A stretch of 64,000 nt of DNA from Modestobacter sp. VKM Ac-2977 (GCF_026968045.1 NZ_JAPVBQ010000002.1:546933-610932); one strand, 5' to 3'. Shown: positions 8,723 to 17,972, counted from the stretch's first letter. Notes: a model not told the origin generated them from the letters alone. Made by a program: numbers and translations.

Positions 8723-9700
8723 GTGGTGCAGACCTTCCGCGGCCCGGTGCACCCCGACCAGCTCGGGTCGACCCTGGTGCACGAACACGTCTTCGTCGAC
8801 AGCCCGGAGCTCGACCTCAACCACCCGCACCCGGAGTGGGAGCCGGACACCGCCGTCGACCGGGCCGTCACCGCCCTGACCCGGTTGCGCGACCTCGGCG
8901 TCCGCACGGTGATCGACCTGACCGTCCTGGGCCTCGGCCGGGACGTCGCCCGGCTGCTGCCCGTGGCCGAACGCGCCCCGGTGCACCTGATCGCCTCGAC
9001 CGGCTACTACACCGCCGACGTGCTCCCGCCCTTCTTCCGCACCCACGGGCCGGGGCTGCTGGTCGACGGCCCCGACCCGCTGATCGAGTTCTTCCTGCAC
9101 GACATCGAGGAGGGCATCGCCGGCACCGGCGTGCGGGCCGGGATGCTCAAGGTCGTCACCGACGAGGAGGGCATCACCGAGGACGTCGCCCGGGTGATGA
9201 CCGCCGCCGCGGTGGCCGCCCTGCAGACCGGCGTCCCGATCACCACGCACAGCCGCCCGGCGCTGCGCAACGGGCTGGACCAGCAGGCGTTCCTGCGGAA
9301 GCGCGGCGTGCCGCTCGACCGCGTGGTCATCGGCCACTCCGGGGACACCGAGGACCTGACCTACCTCCGGGTGCTCATGGACGCCGGCTCGACCATCGGC
9401 ATGGACCGGTTCGGCATGGAGCACGTCCTGCCCGACGAGCGCCGGGTCGCCACCGTGCTGGCGCTGCTCCGGCTCGGGTACGCCGACCGGATGGTGCTCT
9501 CGCACGACGCGGCCTGCTTCAGCCGCGTCACACCGCCGTCGTGGCGCGCCGCCCACGCACCGCACTGGCGTTTCGAGAACCTCCCGACCCGGGTGGTCCC
9601 GATGCTGCTCGCCGGCGGGGCGACCGAGGACGACGTCCACCAGATGACGGTGGTCAACCCGGCCCGACTGCTCACGCCGCACCCGAGGAGGACGTCATGA
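8723..9700 (+). CDS. Phosphotriesterase-family metal hydrolase
   Basis: A 325-residue amidohydrolase-fold protein of the phosphotriesterase/lactonase group. Metal ligands are visible: HEH in STLVHEHVF, the bridging lysine in [11 protein letters not shown], histidines in TTHSRPA and VIGHSGD, and the aspartate in LSHDAACF. I place the start at GTG 8723 because family proteins begin at this point ([11 protein letters not shown]). The longer frame from GTG 8663 would run through the hairpin. Relatives are lactonases or esterases. Here it may open a lactone or ester form of the hydroaromatic acid, which is inference from context. Its end overlaps aroQ by ATGA. Confidence 0.88.
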   Translation: MVQTFRGPVHPDQLGSTLVHEHVFVDSPELDLNHPHPEWEPDTAVDRAVTALTRLRDLGVRTVIDLTVLGLGRDVARLLPVAERAPVHLIASTGYYTADVLPPFFRTHGPGLLVDGPDPLIEFFLHDIEEGIAGTGVRAGMLKVVTDEEGITEDVARVMTAAAVAALQTGVPITTHSRPALRNGLDQQAFLRKRGVPLDRVVIGHSGDTEDLTYLRVLMDAGSTIGMDRFGMEHVLPDERRVATVLALLRLGYADRMVLSHDAACFSRVTPPSWRAAHAPHWRFENLPTRVVPMLLAGGATEDDVHQMTVVNPARLLTPHPRRTS

Positions 9701-10155
9701 GCTCGGTGCTCGTGCTCAACGGCCCGAACCTGGACCTGCTCGGCACCCGCAAGCCGGAGGTGTACGGCTCGGCCACGCTGGCCGACGTCGAGCAGCTGTG
9801 CCGGGTGCGGGCGGCCGAGCTGGGGCTGGACGTGGAGTTCCGGCAGTCCAACCACGAGGGCCAGCTCATCGACTGGGTGCACGAGTGGGGCCGGCGCGTC
9901 CGGGACGGCCTGGCGATCGGCGCCGTCTACAACCCCGGTGCGCACGCGCACACCTCCCTCGCCCTGCGGGACGCGATCGAGGGGGTGGAGCTGCCGGTGG
10001 TCGAGGTGCACATCTCGAACGTGCACGCCCGCGAGCCGTTCCGGCACCACTCCTTCATCTCCCCGGTGGCCCGGGGCGTCGTCGTCGGGCTCGGCGTCCT
10101 CGGGTACCCCCTGGCGCTGACCGGCCTCGCTGAGCTGGCCCGCCAGCAGCGCTGA
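9697..10155 (+). CDS. aroQ: 3-dehydroquinate dehydratase, type II
   Basis: A 152-residue type II dehydroquinase, which dehydrates 3-dehydroquinate to 3-dehydroshikimate as a dodecamer. Family motifs are complete: [19 protein letters not shown] with the lid arginine and catalytic tyrosine, [28 protein letters not shown] and [17 protein letters not shown] with the catalytic histidine. The common second Asn of NGPNLN is Asp here, a variation seen in catabolic paralogues. GAGGAG precedes the ATG, which overlaps the previous stop. With aroE and the dehydratase on the other strand it completes quinate to protocatechuate. Confidence 0.95.
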   Translation: MSSVLVLNGPNLDLLGTRKPEVYGSATLADVEQLCRVRAAELGLDVEFRQSNHEGQLIDWVHEWGRRVRDGLAIGAVYNPGAHAHTSLALRDAIEGVELPVVEVHISNVHAREPFRHHSFISPVARGVVVGLGVLGYPLALTGLAELARQQR

Positions 10156-10175
10156 CCCCCGGGGCCTGGGGTCAG
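10152..10175. terminator. Bidirectional terminator between aroQ and TIM-barrel gene
   Basis: CTGACCCC and GGGGTCAG form a perfect 8-bp stem with an 8-nt loop, spanning the stop codons of the convergent genes. The symmetric position suits termination from both sides. Confidence 0.6.
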
Positions 10176-10966
10176 CCGGCAGCCAGCCGGCGGGCGCGCG
10201 CCCGGGGGTGTTCGAGCATCTCGTCGACCAGGCCGTGCAGCCGGTGCAGTCGGGCGGTGGGGTCGTCGGTGAGCACGCCGACGGAGTCGTCGCCGCCGAG
10301 CGCCACCGGGACGTGCGGCGGGAGCGTGGCGAGCAGCCCGGCCGTGGCCGCACCCGCCCCTTCGACCTGCCGGGCGCTGAGCCGGACGTAGCCGAGGGAC
10401 TCACCGAGCACGTCGACGGCCGCCTCGACCTCGGCCGGCGTGCAGATGTCCACCGGCACGTCCAGGACGACGCCGCCACCACTGGGCCGCACGACGGCCG
10501 CCGCGCCGGCGAGCAGGTCCGGGCGGTCGACCGGCAGCGGCGCGAGCAGCGGCAGGAGCCGGTACGGGCGGGCCTGCTCGACCAGCCGGCCGAAGACGTC
10601 GACCTGCTCGGCGAGACCCTGCTCGGCGGCGGCGTCCGGACTGAACCGGGCCGTCACGTGGCGGGCCCCGAACCGAGCCCCCAGGTCCAGCACCCGCCCG
10701 TGGGTGGCGTGCACGTGGTCGTCGGGCAGGTTGCCGCCGAGCTGGACCCGGCCGACGTCGAGCACCGTCACCCGGGTCTCGAGCAGCTCGTCGACGAGCC
10801 GCTGCAGGTTCCGTTCCCCCGCCCCGCCCGACCACCAGGGCTCCACCTCGGCCACAGCGCCGACGTGCAGGCCGATCGAGTCCCAGCCGGTGCCGGCCAG
10901 CAGCTCGGTGAGCTCGACGGGACTGCGCGGGTGCACCACGGACTGGTGCACGGCCAACCGGTTCAC
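10172..10966 (-). CDS. TIM-barrel protein, xylose isomerase-like fold
   Basis: A 264-residue protein with the alternating pattern of the sugar phosphate isomerase/epimerase family (WDSIGLHVG, RFGARHVTARF, GGVVLDVPVDI, LGYVRLSARQV). The usual Glu/Asp/His metal ligands are hard to find: the Glu position in the fifth strand reads LLPLLAPL and the LDxxH motif reads LDVPVD. It may be a non-metal or diverged barrel. Its ATG overlaps the stop of the dehydratase gene, so the two are co-translated, and a role near 3-dehydroshikimate is likely. I cannot name the reaction. Confidence 0.7.
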   Translation of the reverse strand: MNRLAVHQSVVHPRSPVELTELLAGTGWDSIGLHVGAVAEVEPWWSGGAGERNLQRLVDELLETRVTVLDVGRVQLGGNLPDDHVHATHGRVLDLGARFGARHVTARFSPDAAAEQGLAEQVDVFGRLVEQARPYRLLPLLAPLPVDRPDLLAGAAAVVRPSGGGVVLDVPVDICTPAEVEAAVDVLGESLGYVRLSARQVEGAGAATAGLLATLPPHVPVALGGDDSVGVLTDDPTARLHRLHGLVDEMLEHPRARARRLAAG

Positions 10967-12897
10967 GACACGTCCGTCCTCTCGATCCTGGCGGAGCCGA
11001 CCGGCGACACCGGCGCCACCGCCGACGCGCGCCGCTGACGGCGGTGGGCGGTCATCCGGACCGGCGCATCGGCGTTCCCGTACCCGTCGTAGCCGCCCAG
11101 CCGCTGCACCACCATGACGAAGAGCCGGTCACCGAGCACCTCCGTCGCCAGGTGCAGGCAGGCGCCGTGCGCGTCCTCCTCGTACATCAGGCCGTGCTCG
11201 CGGACGGCCGCCAGCAGGTCGGCGGGGAGGTCGAACCGGGCCTCGAGGTCGTCGGCGTAGTTCTCCGGCAGCCGCAGCAGCGGGGCGCCGGCGGCCCGCA
11301 GCCGCTCCGCTGTCGCCACGACGTCGTCGGTGCCGAAGGCGAGGTACTGGGGTTCGGGGACCCGGGGAGCCCAGCCGCCGCGGCGCAGTGAGGAGGCGGA
11401 GAGGGTCAGCCGCACCGCCCGGTCGGGCCCGGTCACCGCCCGGGTGCGCACCAGCCCGAAGGGCGCGGCCAGCTCGGTGACCTGCTGCGGCTCCAGGCCG
11501 AGCACTGCCCGGTAGAACAGCCCGGCCTCGTCGAAGGCGTCGAAGGGCTGGGTGAGGGCGACGTGGTCGATGCCGGTGAGGCCGGCGCCCGGCGCGGGCG
11601 GGGCGCCGGTGGGCAGGAAGTCGGCCGGCCAGCCGTCGGGCCCGGTGCGCGTGAAGAACACCTCGGTGCCGTCGGGCGCGGCGACCGCGGACAGCTCGGC
11701 CTCGGCCGCGCCGCGCGTGCGCGGCAGCACCGGCGCGCTCATCGCCTCGGCGCGCACGGCCGAGCGCCCGGGGTCGCTGCTCTCCAGCCCCAGCGCGGAG
11801 ACCGCGGCCTCCCCGGGTGCTCCGGGCCGCACGACGGAGGCGTTGAGCAGCACCCGCGCCGCCCCCTGCTCCCACAGCTGCACCGGCTTGGACCGGTGCT
11901 GACCGGTGTGGGTGAACCCCAGGGCGGTCAGCGCCTGCCCGACCTGCGGCCCGGAGACGCCGTCGACGGCCAGCTCGGTGAACGACCAGCCGGAGAACTC
12001 CGGTGCGGCCGGCGGCGGGCGGAGGCCGGCGGCGGGGTCGACCAGCGCGAGCGCCTCCTCGAGCCACTGCAGCGAGCGCATGGCGTCCACGGCGGTCCGG
12101 GCCGGGTCGGACTGGCGGTACACGTCGTTGAACACCTCCAGCGACAGCGGCCCGCGGTACCCGGTCGCGAGCACGGCACCGAGGAAGCCGGCCAGGTCGA
12201 AGGCGCCCTGCCCGGGGAAGAGCCGGTGGTGCCGGCTCCACTGCAGCACGTCCATGGTCAGCTGCGGGGCGTCGGCCAGCTGGAGGAAGAAGACCTTCTC
12301 CCCCGGCACCGCGGCGAAGCCGCTCGGGTCCCCGCCGCGGGACAGCACGTGGAAGCTGTCCAGGCACAGTCCGAGCGCAGCGGCGTCGGCCCGGCGGACG
12401 GCGTCCCAAGAGGCGTCCCAGGTCGAGACGTGCCGGCCCCAGGCGAGCGCCTCGTAGGCGATCCGCAGGCCGCGCAGCTCGGCCCGGGCCGCGGCCGTCG
12501 AGAGCTGCTCGGCGAGCTGGTCGACGTCGGCGACGGCGTCGGGAGCGACCGAGGAGCAGACCAGCACGGTGTCCACGCCGAGCGCGCCCATCACGTCGAA
12601 CTTCCGCTCGGCACGCCGCAGGTTGGCGGCGAACCGCGCGGGGTCGGTCGAGTCCAGGTCCCGGAAGGGCTGGTACAGGTCGATCGACAGGCCGAGGTCG
12701 GCGCAGCGGGTGGCCAGTTCGGCCGGCGACCACGGGGAGGCGATCAGGTCGGGCTCGAACACCTCGATGCCGTCGAAGCCCGCGGCCGCCGCCGCGGTGA
12801 GCTTGTCCGCCAGGGTCCCGGACAGGCAGACCGTGGCGATCCCCCGGCGCGGCCGCGCGGAGGGGGCGGCGCCATCTGCGGGACGGGCTGGTGGCAT
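10963..12897 (-). CDS. qsuB: 3-Dehydroshikimate dehydratase with HPPD-like C-terminal domain
   Basis: A 644-residue two-domain protein of the QsuB/QuiC1 type, converting 3-dehydroshikimate to protocatechuate. Residues ~20-300 are the metal-dependent TIM barrel with ligands in AYEALAWGRH, LCLDSFHV, FLQLAD and LSLEVFND. Residues ~310-620 are a glyoxalase/4-hydroxyphenylpyruvate dioxygenase-like region. There the first iron histidine is present (GIDHVALTQ), but the second position reads PQYLAF (His to Tyr) and the third reads LFVMVVQR (Glu to Met). The C-terminal half therefore looks structural rather than a working dioxygenase. The ATG at 12897 begins just before the barrel; a TetR gene is divergent. 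Confidence 0.92.
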   Translation of the reverse strand: MPPARPADGAAPSARPRRGIATVCLSGTLADKLTAAAAAGFDGIEVFEPDLIASPWSPAELATRCADLGLSIDLYQPFRDLDSTDPARFAANLRRAERKFDVMGALGVDTVLVCSSVAPDAVADVDQLAEQLSTAAARAELRGLRIAYEALAWGRHVSTWDASWDAVRRADAAALGLCLDSFHVLSRGGDPSGFAAVPGEKVFFLQLADAPQLTMDVLQWSRHHRLFPGQGAFDLAGFLGAVLATGYRGPLSLEVFNDVYRQSDPARTAVDAMRSLQWLEEALALVDPAAGLRPPPAAPEFSGWSFTELAVDGVSGPQVGQALTALGFTHTGQHRSKPVQLWEQGAARVLLNASVVRPGAPGEAAVSALGLESSDPGRSAVRAEAMSAPVLPRTRGAAEAELSAVAAPDGTEVFFTRTGPDGWPADFLPTGAPPAPGAGLTGIDHVALTQPFDAFDEAGLFYRAVLGLEPQQVTELAAPFGLVRTRAVTGPDRAVRLTLSASSLRRGGWAPRVPEPQYLAFGTDDVVATAERLRAAGAPLLRLPENYADDLEARFDLPADLLAAVREHGLMYEEDAHGACLHLATEVLGDRLFVMVVQRLGGYDGYGNADAPVRMTAHRRQRRASAVAPVSPVGSARIERTDVS

Positions 12898-13059
12898 GGA
12901 CCCTGCTCTCCTATGTACCAAGCGGTGAGTTACCGACACCCGACCACATCGGACGGCGGTGCGCCAGTCCCCGCCGACGCCGGGCACCCGGTCGCCGCAG
13001 CCGCTCGGCGCGGGGTGTGCATAGGCTCCGCCGGACGCCCGCCCACGCAGGAGGAGACC

Positions 13060-13740
13060 GTGACCGCGCCCCGCCCGGACAGCGAGCTCGGCACCGACAC
13101 CGACACGGCGCGCCCGGTGGAGCGCACCCGGGACGCCGACCGGACCCGGGCGGAGATCCTCGCCGTGGCCACCGCGGAGTTCGCCGACCGCGGGTACGCC
13201 GGGGCCCGGGTCAACGAGATCGCCGACAAGCTGAGCACGACCAAGCGGATGATCTACTACTACTTCGGCGGCAAGGAACAGCTCTACGTCGCGGTGCTGG
13301 AGCAGGCCTACGGGCGGATCCGTGCGCTGGAGCAGCAGGTGGACGTCGAGCACCTCGAGCCGGTGGCGGCGCTCCGCGAGCTGGCCGGGCTCACCTTCGA
13401 CCACCACGAGGCGCACCCGGAGTTCATCCGGCTGGTGAGCATCGAGAACATCCACCGGGCCGAGCACCTGGCCGGCTCCCCGGCGCTGGCCGGCCTGGCC
13501 GCCCCGGCGGTCGACGTGCTGGGGGCGATCCTGCAGCGCGGCCGGGACGACGGGCTGTTCCGGGACGACGTCGACGCGCTCGACGTGCACCAGGTGATCA
13601 GCGCGTTCTGCGTGTTCCGGACCGCGAACCGGCACACCTTCCGGGCCATCTTCGACCGCGACATGCTCGACCCGGCGAGCCGCGCCCACCAGCGGAAGCT
13701 GCTCGGCGACCTCGTGGTGGCCCACCTCACCACACGCTGA
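13060..13740 (+). CDS. TetR family regulator of the dehydratase operon
   Basis: A 226-residue regulator. Residues ~25-75 are the TetR helix-turn-helix (ILAVATAEFADRGYAGARVN, then STTKRMIYYYFGGKEQLY). The rest is a helical ligand domain of the type seen in regulators of aromatic pathways (PEFIRLVSIENIHRA, FCVFRTANRHTFR). GTG 13060 follows GGAGGAGACC, a good ribosome site. It is divergent from the dehydratase, 162 bp away, and the two probably share control. Protocatechuate or dehydroshikimate is a reasonable effector but unproven. Confidence 0.9.
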   Translation: MTAPRPDSELGTDTDTARPVERTRDADRTRAEILAVATAEFADRGYAGARVNEIADKLSTTKRMIYYYFGGKEQLYVAVLEQAYGRIRALEQQVDVEHLEPVAALRELAGLTFDHHEAHPEFIRLVSIENIHRAEHLAGSPALAGLAAPAVDVLGAILQRGRDDGLFRDDVDALDVHQVISAFCVFRTANRHTFRAIFDRDMLDPASRAHQRKLLGDLVVAHLTTR

Positions 13741-13842
13741 GCCCCGGGCGGTGCGACGCTCGGCGGGACACGTGCACCGGACCCGGCGACTTCTCGCCCG
13801 GCCGTCCGACGGCGTGCACGACCGACAGGGGACACCGAACAC

Positions 13843-14922
13843 GTGACTGCAACAGCCGGACCACGACAGGCCCTCGTCGTGGGCGCCACGGGGATCGTCG
13901 GCCAGAACCTGGCCGAGCGACTGACCGCCCAAGGCTGGGAGGTTCACGGGCTCTCCCGCAGCGGGCGGGCCCCCGGCGCGGGTGTGCACCCCGTGCAGGC
14001 GGACCTGGCCGACCCCGCGGGACTGGCCACCGCGCTGGCGGGCCTGACGCCCGAGCTCGTCGCCATCACCGCCTGGACCCGGCAGGCCACGGAGGCGGAG
14101 AACATCGCGGTCAACGGCGCCGCCGTCCGCAACGTGCTGCAGGCGCTCGAGCCGGCCGGGTCGGTGCGGCACGCCGCGCTGATGACCGGGCTGAAGCACT
14201 ACCTCGGTCCCTTCGAGGCCTACGCGCAGGGCGAGATGCCGGACACGCCCTTCCACGAGGACGAGCCCCGCCTGGACGCGCCGAACTTCTACTACGCGCA
14301 GGAGGACGAGCTCTTCGCCGCCGCCGCCCGCGCCGGGTTCACCTGGAGCGTCCACCGGTCGCACACGGTGTTCGGCTTCGCCGTGGGCAACGCGATGAAC
14401 ATGGTGCTGACGCTGTCGGCGTACGCCGCGATCTGCAAGCAGACGGGGCGGCCGTTCGTCTTCCCGGGGTCGAGCACCCAGTGGAACAGCGTGACCGACG
14501 TGACCGATGCCGACCTGCTGGCCGACCAGATCATCTGGGCCGCCGCCACCGAGGCGGGCCACGACCAGGCCTTCAACACCGTCAACGGCGACGTCTTCCG
14601 CTGGCGCTGGCTGTGGCCGCAGATCGCCGCCCACTTCGGCGTGGAGTGGGAGGGCTACGAGGGACGGGTCCGCCCGCTCACCGAGAGCATGGCCGGCACC
14701 GAGGACGTCTGGGCCGGGATCGCCGCGGAGCACGGGCTGGTCGAGCCCGACCTCGGCCGGATCGCCTCCTGGTGGCACACCGACAGCGACCTCGGCCGGG
14801 AGATCGAGGTGCTGACCGACATGAACAAGAGCCGCAAGGCCGGCTTCACCGAGAGCCGGGACTCCCGCGACAGCTTCTTCCGCTACGTCGAGCGGTACCG
14901 CGCGGCGCGGATCATCCCCTGA
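13843..14922 (+). CDS. PRISE-type SDR (progesterone 5-beta-reductase-like)
   Basis: A 359-residue atypical short-chain dehydrogenase. It has the Rossmann motif ALVVGATGIVGQNLAERL and the PRISE markers MTGLKHYLGPFEAY and NFYYAQEDELF, where lysine and tyrosine stand in for the classical Tyr-x3-Lys, plus SVHRSHTVFGF and QWNSVTDVTDADLLADQI. The family reduces activated C=C bonds of enones with NADPH. It starts at GTG 13843, 103 bp after the TetR gene on the same strand, and ends 11 bp inside the convergent lycopene cyclase gene. Substrate unknown. Confidence 0.88.
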   Translation: MTATAGPRQALVVGATGIVGQNLAERLTAQGWEVHGLSRSGRAPGAGVHPVQADLADPAGLATALAGLTPELVAITAWTRQATEAENIAVNGAAVRNVLQALEPAGSVRHAALMTGLKHYLGPFEAYAQGEMPDTPFHEDEPRLDAPNFYYAQEDELFAAAARAGFTWSVHRSHTVFGFAVGNAMNMVLTLSAYAAICKQTGRPFVFPGSSTQWNSVTDVTDADLLADQIIWAAATEAGHDQAFNTVNGDVFRWRWLWPQIAAHFGVEWEGYEGRVRPLTESMAGTEDVWAGIAAEHGLVEPDLGRIASWWHTDSDLGREIEVLTDMNKSRKAGFTESRDSRDSFFRYVERYRAARIIP

Positions 14923-16147
14923 CGGGTCCGAGGGGCGTGGCGCGCCGGGACGGGAGCCGGGGCAGGGCGACGCGGACGACGGTGGCGACGAGGCGGCGAC
15001 GGGCCGGCGGTGGGAGTGCTCGGGCGACGCGCAGCATCGTGGCCGCGATGGACGTCGGTGCGGACCCGACGTCGAGGTAGGCCACCCACGCCTGCTCCGG
15101 CAGGCTGAAGAAGGCCTGAAAGAAGGCGTCGGTCTCTGCCTCGTCCAGACCGACGAGGACCTCACGCCCCAGGCCGAGCAGGCCGAGGGTCGCGCGTTGC
15201 CGCGCGCTGCGGACCAGTGCCCGCACCGCGGCGGCATCGGCCCCGGCCAGCACGGCGTCGGCGATCGTGCTGCCCGCCCGCAGTGAGGTGGCGACGCTGT
15301 ACCCGGTCGCCGGGTGGACCAGCCCGGCCGCCGCCCCGACGGGCACGCCGTCGGATCGTCGGACGGCGGCGTCCAGGGGGATCGCCACCCGCTCCGGCCG
15401 GTCGGCGATGCGCAGACCGGCCTCCGCGATCAGCCGGTGCAGGCGGTCGCGCAGGTGCGGCAGCGGCACCGGCGGGCGGGCGGCCAGGGAGGTGGCCTCC
15501 AGCAGGGTCGTGCCGTCGTCCAGGCCCATCCCGTACAGGAAGGCGGGCGGCTGTGCGGCGCCGTCCTCCCGGAGCACCGCCCAGTCCATGAGCAGTGCGC
15601 CCCCGTCCGGGACCAGGCCGCCGAGGTCTCCGGTGACCCGCTCCCCCCAGGCCCGCTGGTGGGCGCTGCCGGGACCGCCACCGCGGGCGTCGATGACCAT
15701 CCCGCCGGTGAGGGTGGTGCCGTCAGCGAGCGTCACGACCTGACCAGCCGGGTCCTGGTGGACAGCGGCGACCGACCCGGTGCGGGTCGCACCGCCACCG
15801 GCGCGCAGCTGACCGAGCAGGAGACCGTGCACGACGTCGTTGTGCAGCCGGGCGTAGGAACGACCGATGTCCTGGCTCCCGGCGGTGGTCCGCACCACGG
15901 TGACCGGGTACCGGCGACCCAGCGGCGGAGGTCCCTCCGTCCGGGCCGTGTCGCCGAGCAGCGCCGTGGACACGGCATCGAGCTCGTCGGCCCACATGCC
16001 GTAGGTCTGGTGCCAGGGCCGCAGGTGCGGGGCGACCACGACCACGCCCAGCCCCCGCGCGGCGCAGGCGGCAGCGACCGACAGCCCGGCCGGTCCGGCG
16101 CCGGCGACGACCACGTCCCAACGCTGGTCCGGCGCGACGGAGTTCAC
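14912..16147 (-). CDS. Lycopene cyclase-family FAD protein
   Basis: A 411-residue flavoprotein of the CrtY/CrtL family, which closes the end rings of lycopene at the membrane. It shows the dinucleotide fold VVVAGAGPAGLSVAAACAAR, the TYGMWADEL segment typical of lycopene cyclases, VIDARG, FLYGMGLDDGTTLLEAT and GAAAGLVHPATGYSVATSLR. Length and order fit the family. No other carotenoid gene is within view, so the enzyme is a solitary member of the pathway here; some actinobacterial homologues lie apart in this way. Confidence 0.87.
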   Translation of the reverse strand: MNSVAPDQRWDVVVAGAGPAGLSVAAACAARGLGVVVVAPHLRPWHQTYGMWADELDAVSTALLGDTARTEGPPPLGRRYPVTVVRTTAGSQDIGRSYARLHNDVVHGLLLGQLRAGGGATRTGSVAAVHQDPAGQVVTLADGTTLTGGMVIDARGGGPGSAHQRAWGERVTGDLGGLVPDGGALLMDWAVLREDGAAQPPAFLYGMGLDDGTTLLEATSLAARPPVPLPHLRDRLHRLIAEAGLRIADRPERVAIPLDAAVRRSDGVPVGAAAGLVHPATGYSVATSLRAGSTIADAVLAGADAAAVRALVRSARQRATLGLLGLGREVLVGLDEAETDAFFQAFFSLPEQAWVAYLDVGSAPTSIAATMLRVARALPPPARRRLVATVVRVALPRLPSRRATPLGPVRG

Positions 16148-16412
16148 GGGCGTGCGGCGTGCACGGGCGAGGTGCGCAGGCGGGACTGGGCATGCGTGTC
16201 CCGTCGGGGATGACGGTGGGCGGCACGGCGGGGCAGCCAGCGGGTCACGGGTGCTCTCGTCTCCTCGGTCGGAGACACGCTAGCCGCACCGCACGGGCGC
16301 GTTGGACACGACCATCTGGCGCCCGGGATGCCCCTCGACGGCCCCGTCTGCTCGACATCTTCCGTTCCACCTGGTTGGCGTTACGTACCGATTGGTATGT
16401 AGAGTGCCCGCC
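16148..16412. other. Intergenic region before the MFS exporter
   Basis: About 260 bp without a credible gene between two divergent units. It contains the palindromic operator at 16382-16401 and, just upstream, TTGGCG at 16375, a possible -35 element. Nothing else is recognisable. Confidence 0.5.
16382..16401. promoter_or_regulatory. TetR-type operator of the MFS exporter
   Basis: TACGTACCGATTGGTATGTA is a 20-bp inverted repeat with 16 of 20 symmetric positions. The form TACnTACCnnnnGGTAnGTA is typical of operators bound by TetR-family repressors of drug pumps. It ends 11 bp before the exporter start codon, so a bound repressor would cover the promoter. Confidence 0.75.
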
Positions 16413-17972
16413 GTGGGCTCTCACTCCTCGTCTCAGCCCGACCTCGACCCGTCGCCCGGCACGGGCACACAGCTGCCGACCGTCGGGGCGCGCAGGTGGG
16501 CGGCCCTGGCGGGACTGACCCTGGCCGTCACCCTGCTCGCCGTCGACGGGACCGTCCTCGCGCTCGCCGCCCCGGCCCTCACCGCAGACCTGGCGGTCAC
16601 GTCGACGCAGCTGCTCTGGATCGGCGACGCCTACTCCTTCGCACTGGCCGGCCTGCTGATCAGCATGGGCACGCTGGCCGACCGCATCGGGCGCAAGAAG
16701 CTGCTGCTCATCGGGGTCACCGGCTTCGGCCTGGCCTCGCTCCTCGCGGCCTTCGCCCCCAGCGCCGGCTGGTTGATCGCCGCACGCGTGCTGCTGGGCG
16801 TCGCCGGCGCCACCCTGATGCCCTCGACCCTGTCGCTGGTCCGCAACCTGTTCCCCGACCCCCGCCTGCGCACCCGGGCGATCGCCATCTGGGCGGCCGG
16901 CGGGACCGGCGGAGCCGCGCTGGGGCCCCTGGTCGGCGGACTGCTGCTGGAGCACTTCTGGTGGGGCTCGGTCTTCCTCATCAACATCCCGGTCATGGCC
17001 GCGGTCCTCGTCGTGATCGCCCTGTTCGTGCCCGAGTCACGCAATCCCCGGCCGGGCACGTTCGACCTGGCGGGTGCGCTGATGTCGGTCGTGGGCATCG
17101 TGTCGCTCGTGTGGGCGGTGAAGCACACCGCCCAGGACGGTGTCGACCTCCTCGGCGTCGCCGCGGTGACGCTGGGCGCCGTCGTCATCGCGCTGTTCGT
17201 CCGCAGGCAGCGGCGCATCCCCTCACCACTGGTCGACGTCAGCCTCTTCGCGCGCCCCGCCTTCACCGGCACCGTCGTGTCGAGCCTGCTCGCCGTCCTC
17301 GCGTTCAGCGGCCTGCTGTTCTTCTTCTCCCAGTACCTGCAGCTGGTGAAGGGGTACTCACCCTTGCAGGCCGGCCTGCGCGAGCTCCCGCTGACCTTCG
17401 CCGCACTGGTCGTCGTCGCGATCATCGCGCCACTGGTGAGCCGGCTGGGCCTGGGCCGCACGCTGGGCCTGTCCCTGCTCGTGGCGGCAGTCGGACTCCT
17501 CGTGCTGGCCGTGGCCGAGGGTCGGACGGGCTACGCCGGTCTCGCGTTGGGCCTGGTCATCGTCGGGCTGGGCTTCGGAGTCACCTTCACCACCGCGACC
17601 GACGCCGTCCTCGGCGCCGTGCCGCCCCAGCGCGCCGGGGCGGCATCGGCCATCTCGGAGATGGCCTATGAGCTGGGCATCGCCCTGGGCATCGCCCTGC
17701 TGGGCACGCTCCACACCCTGATGTACCGGGCGTCCCTGCCCGACCTCTCCGCCCTGCCCGTCCGCGCACAGGAGGCGGTCACGGAGTCGCTGGCCTTCGG
17801 CACGACCGCGCTCGGCGCCGACGACGGGACGGTGCTCGCCGCAGCGCGCGACGCCTTCAGCCACTCCATGCAGGTCACCTCCGTCATCGCGGCCGCGCTG
17901 CTCGTGGCCGCCGGGGCGGTGGCGTGGAAGGTGGTCCCCGCGTCCCAGACCCAGCTCAGCGACGACAGCTGA
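16413..17972 (+). CDS. MFS multidrug exporter, DHA2 family (14 TM)
   Basis: A 519-residue transporter with about 14 hydrophobic helices. It carries the DHA2 motifs LLAVDGTVLALAAPALTADL, the loop motif LADRIGRKKLLLIG and RVLLGVAGATLMPSTLSL, and resembles SmvA/QacA antiporters that expel cationic drugs or dyes with protons. GTG 16413 is chosen because GAG lies 8 nt upstream and the sequence before it holds the operator; GTG 16404 is the alternative. Expression is probably controlled through that operator. The TetR gene convergent to it is the obvious candidate regulator but has a different palindrome at its own promoter. Confidence 0.92.
   Translation: MGSHSSSQPDLDPSPGTGTQLPTVGARRWAALAGLTLAVTLLAVDGTVLALAAPALTADLAVTSTQLLWIGDAYSFALAGLLISMGTLADRIGRKKLLLIGVTGFGLASLLAAFAPSAGWLIAARVLLGVAGATLMPSTLSLVRNLFPDPRLRTRAIAIWAAGGTGGAALGPLVGGLLLEHFWWGSVFLINIPVMAAVLVVIALFVPESRNPRPGTFDLAGALMSVVGIVSLVWAVKHTAQDGVDLLGVAAVTLGAVVIALFVRRQRRIPSPLVDVSLFARPAFTGTVVSSLLAVLAFSGLLFFFSQYLQLVKGYSPLQAGLRELPLTFAALVVVAIIAPLVSRLGLGRTLGLSLLVAAVGLLVLAVAEGRTGYAGLALGLVIVGLGFGVTFTTATDAVLGAVPPQRAGAASAISEMAYELGIALGIALLGTLHTLMYRASLPDLSALPVRAQEAVTESLAFGTTALGADDGTVLAAARDAFSHSMQVTSVIAAALLVAAGAVAWKVVPASQTQLSDDS

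Noticed and set aside
12898-13059. A possible TetR operator around TACCAAGCGGTGAGTTA
   Set aside because: Symmetry is poor when compared with its reverse complement, so no operator is called.
10963-15237. A 1,424-codon open frame on the minus strand across the dehydratase and the TetR/PRISE region
   Set aside because: Only 10,963-12,897 encodes a recognisable protein. The upstream part is antisense to well-supported genes and is an effect of high GC.
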